A stretch of 64,000 bases of DNA, taken from assembly GCA_905182995.1 (NCBI GenBank), contig CAJJDP010000142.1, forward strand, positions 190,684 to 254,683, given 5' to 3'. The notes under the pieces were generated by a model. That model had not been told where the DNA came from and did not search any database. It was given only the letters and a program-made list of their open reading frames with translations. The first letter of the stretch is position 1; each line of letters opens with the position of its first letter. The position numbers and the translations under genes are program-made. Origin of the DNA: Paramecium octaurelia. Its lineage: Eukaryota; Ciliophora; Oligohymenophorea; Peniculida; Parameciidae. Of the stretch, positions 62,980 to 64,000 are shown in pieces.

Positions 62980-63460
62980 TCATATTAAAAAAGTCAAAAA
63001 CTGTAGCCTTAGCGGAAGATTACCACCAGTTGCTGTGCTTAGCTATCTTTTCTCATTTAGATCCTCTTCATCAAAGTCAGGACTAAACAATAAGTTTTTG
63101 CCTCCTTAATGATAGTTGGAACTTGGGTCAATCACCCATATTTGGAAACCTAATAAAAGTTATTGAATCTTGTATTTAATAGAAGATGCACGTAGGAAGT
63201 TAGAATAAATTCCATCTCTGAGCAAGTATTCATGATAGTGTAAAACAACACCCTCTAATGTCAAGGAAACTTTCTTGTTTCTTTTCAATAAAAGAGAATT
63301 TCTATTTTGGTATATTTGATTTAAGATCAATATTTAGCTTAGGTCAACCTTTTTTAACCTTCTCAAAGAAATAAGTTAAGAAATATATTTGATTTAATTT
63401 AAAGTTATGATCTGCTAATTAAACTAAAAGTTTATGCAATTATTAGAGAAGCTTTATCAT
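62980..63460 (-). CDS. probable small gene with one-base frame break
   Basis: From ATG at 63460 the protein reads MIKLLQQLHKLLVQLADHN..., runs into a stop after FFEKVKKG, and continues in the neighbouring frame with protein-like sequence (SLLLKRNKKVSLTLEGVVLH, YHEYLLRDGIYSNFLRASS, LGFQIWVIDPSSNYHQGGKN). The break coincides with a run of six T (63350-63355). Reading the run as five would give one frame of 159 residues. Total length 481 is one base more than a multiple of three, and no acceptable intron bridges it. Either a sequencing/assembly indel or a recently broken gene. Family unknown. Confidence 0.5.
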
Positions 63461-64000
63461 AAAACACGAATATTTAAATATCACTTTATGAATTTTTTTG
63501 TTATTTTCATAATCTTTTATCTTTTAAGTATGGCAAGTATAATTAATAAAGAATTTTGTTAAACAATTCATCTTCTAGCTCAATTATTTAAAGAAATTTA
63601 GAAAAATCAAAATCAAATCGTCTTGAATAAATAAATTTCAACTTCAACCTAAAGATTGATTGAAAATACATTGTTCAAAAAATTTCAAGTTTAAAGGATG
63701 CAACTAATATGATTTGGAGCTCCAATTTTATAACTCAGATAAAATATATTTAGAAAGCAAACAATTTCTAACTTAATTTTATTAATCTCTTAATAAAAAT
63801 AAATTAAGGAATTTTTTTTAGTAAAAGAAACAAAGAGAATTTATTTTCAATAAAATCCGATTCGCAATTTTATTGAAAATTAAAAGCATTATAAGGAGGC
63901 AAAATATAAAAAATCTAAAATAGTATAACCTTCTTACTAATATTCATTAAATCAAATTATATTGTTGACTAGATTTTTGAATTACTTTTCCCTTCATTTT
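63461..64000. other. AT-rich region to the window end
   Basis: No supported gene. No telomeric C4A2/C3A3 repeats are seen, so the window end is not a chromosome end. Confidence 0.45.

Overview
This window is ciliate macronuclear DNA, most likely from Paramecium. The base composition is very AT-rich. TAA and TAG are read as glutamine inside conserved protein families, and TGA is the only stop. I mapped about 60 introns; nearly all are 21-33 nt with GT...AG ends. Genes are packed tightly, often 30-300 nt apart, on both strands. Standard-code reading frames therefore show only fragments; the gene models below were rebuilt with TAA/TAG = Gln and the tiny introns removed, and almost all were checked by whether the spliced length divides by three.

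Layout. 0.5-13 kb: a casein kinase 1, a MORN protein, a coiled-coil protein, a TFIIB-like cyclin-fold protein, a CK1-like pseudokinase, triosephosphate isomerase, a Rab GTPase, a CFAP97D-like ciliary protein, two small unknown genes, a repeat protein and a Myb/SANT protein. 12.6-24.4 kb: a Vps8-like tethering subunit, the axonemal dynein intermediate chain DNAI2, a Gln-rich coiled-coil protein, a RING-CH (MARCH-type) membrane protein, Rab2, a TFIIIC tau95/GTF3C5-like subunit and a small HTH protein. 25-38.7 kb: a long multi-EF-hand protein, two coiled-coil proteins, a linker-histone-like protein, a kinase with a long helical tail, and an IQ+MORN protein with an acylation-type N-terminus.

The most unusual gene occupies 38.8-54.4 kb on the minus strand. 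It encodes one continuous protein of about 5,140 residues: a SPRY-like domain, a UBA domain, a RanBP2-type zinc finger, a very long middle region, a BIRC6-type ubiquitin-conjugating (E2) domain, and then a complete ubiquitin-activating enzyme (E1), with both catalytic cysteines present. I checked the frame for TGA across the E2-E1 junction and found none. An E1 joined to the E2 it could charge would make a single-polypeptide ubiquitin relay.

54.4-64 kb: a coiled-coil protein, a MYND zinc finger fused to an AGC/PDK1-like kinase, a bacterial-type serine D-Ala-D-Ala carboxypeptidase homologue (S11), a secreted protein, and a probable gene with a one-base frame break.

Two single-N positions (35346 and 61374) each sit between perfect-looking direct copies of 1,367 and 1,106 bases. 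These look like unmerged overlapping contig ends rather than real duplications. The larger one doubles part of the kinase gene. Many of the other genes serve cilia (DNAI2, CFAP97D-like, EF-hand and MORN proteins) and membrane traffic (Rab2, Rab5-like, Vps8), as expected of a free-swimming ciliate.
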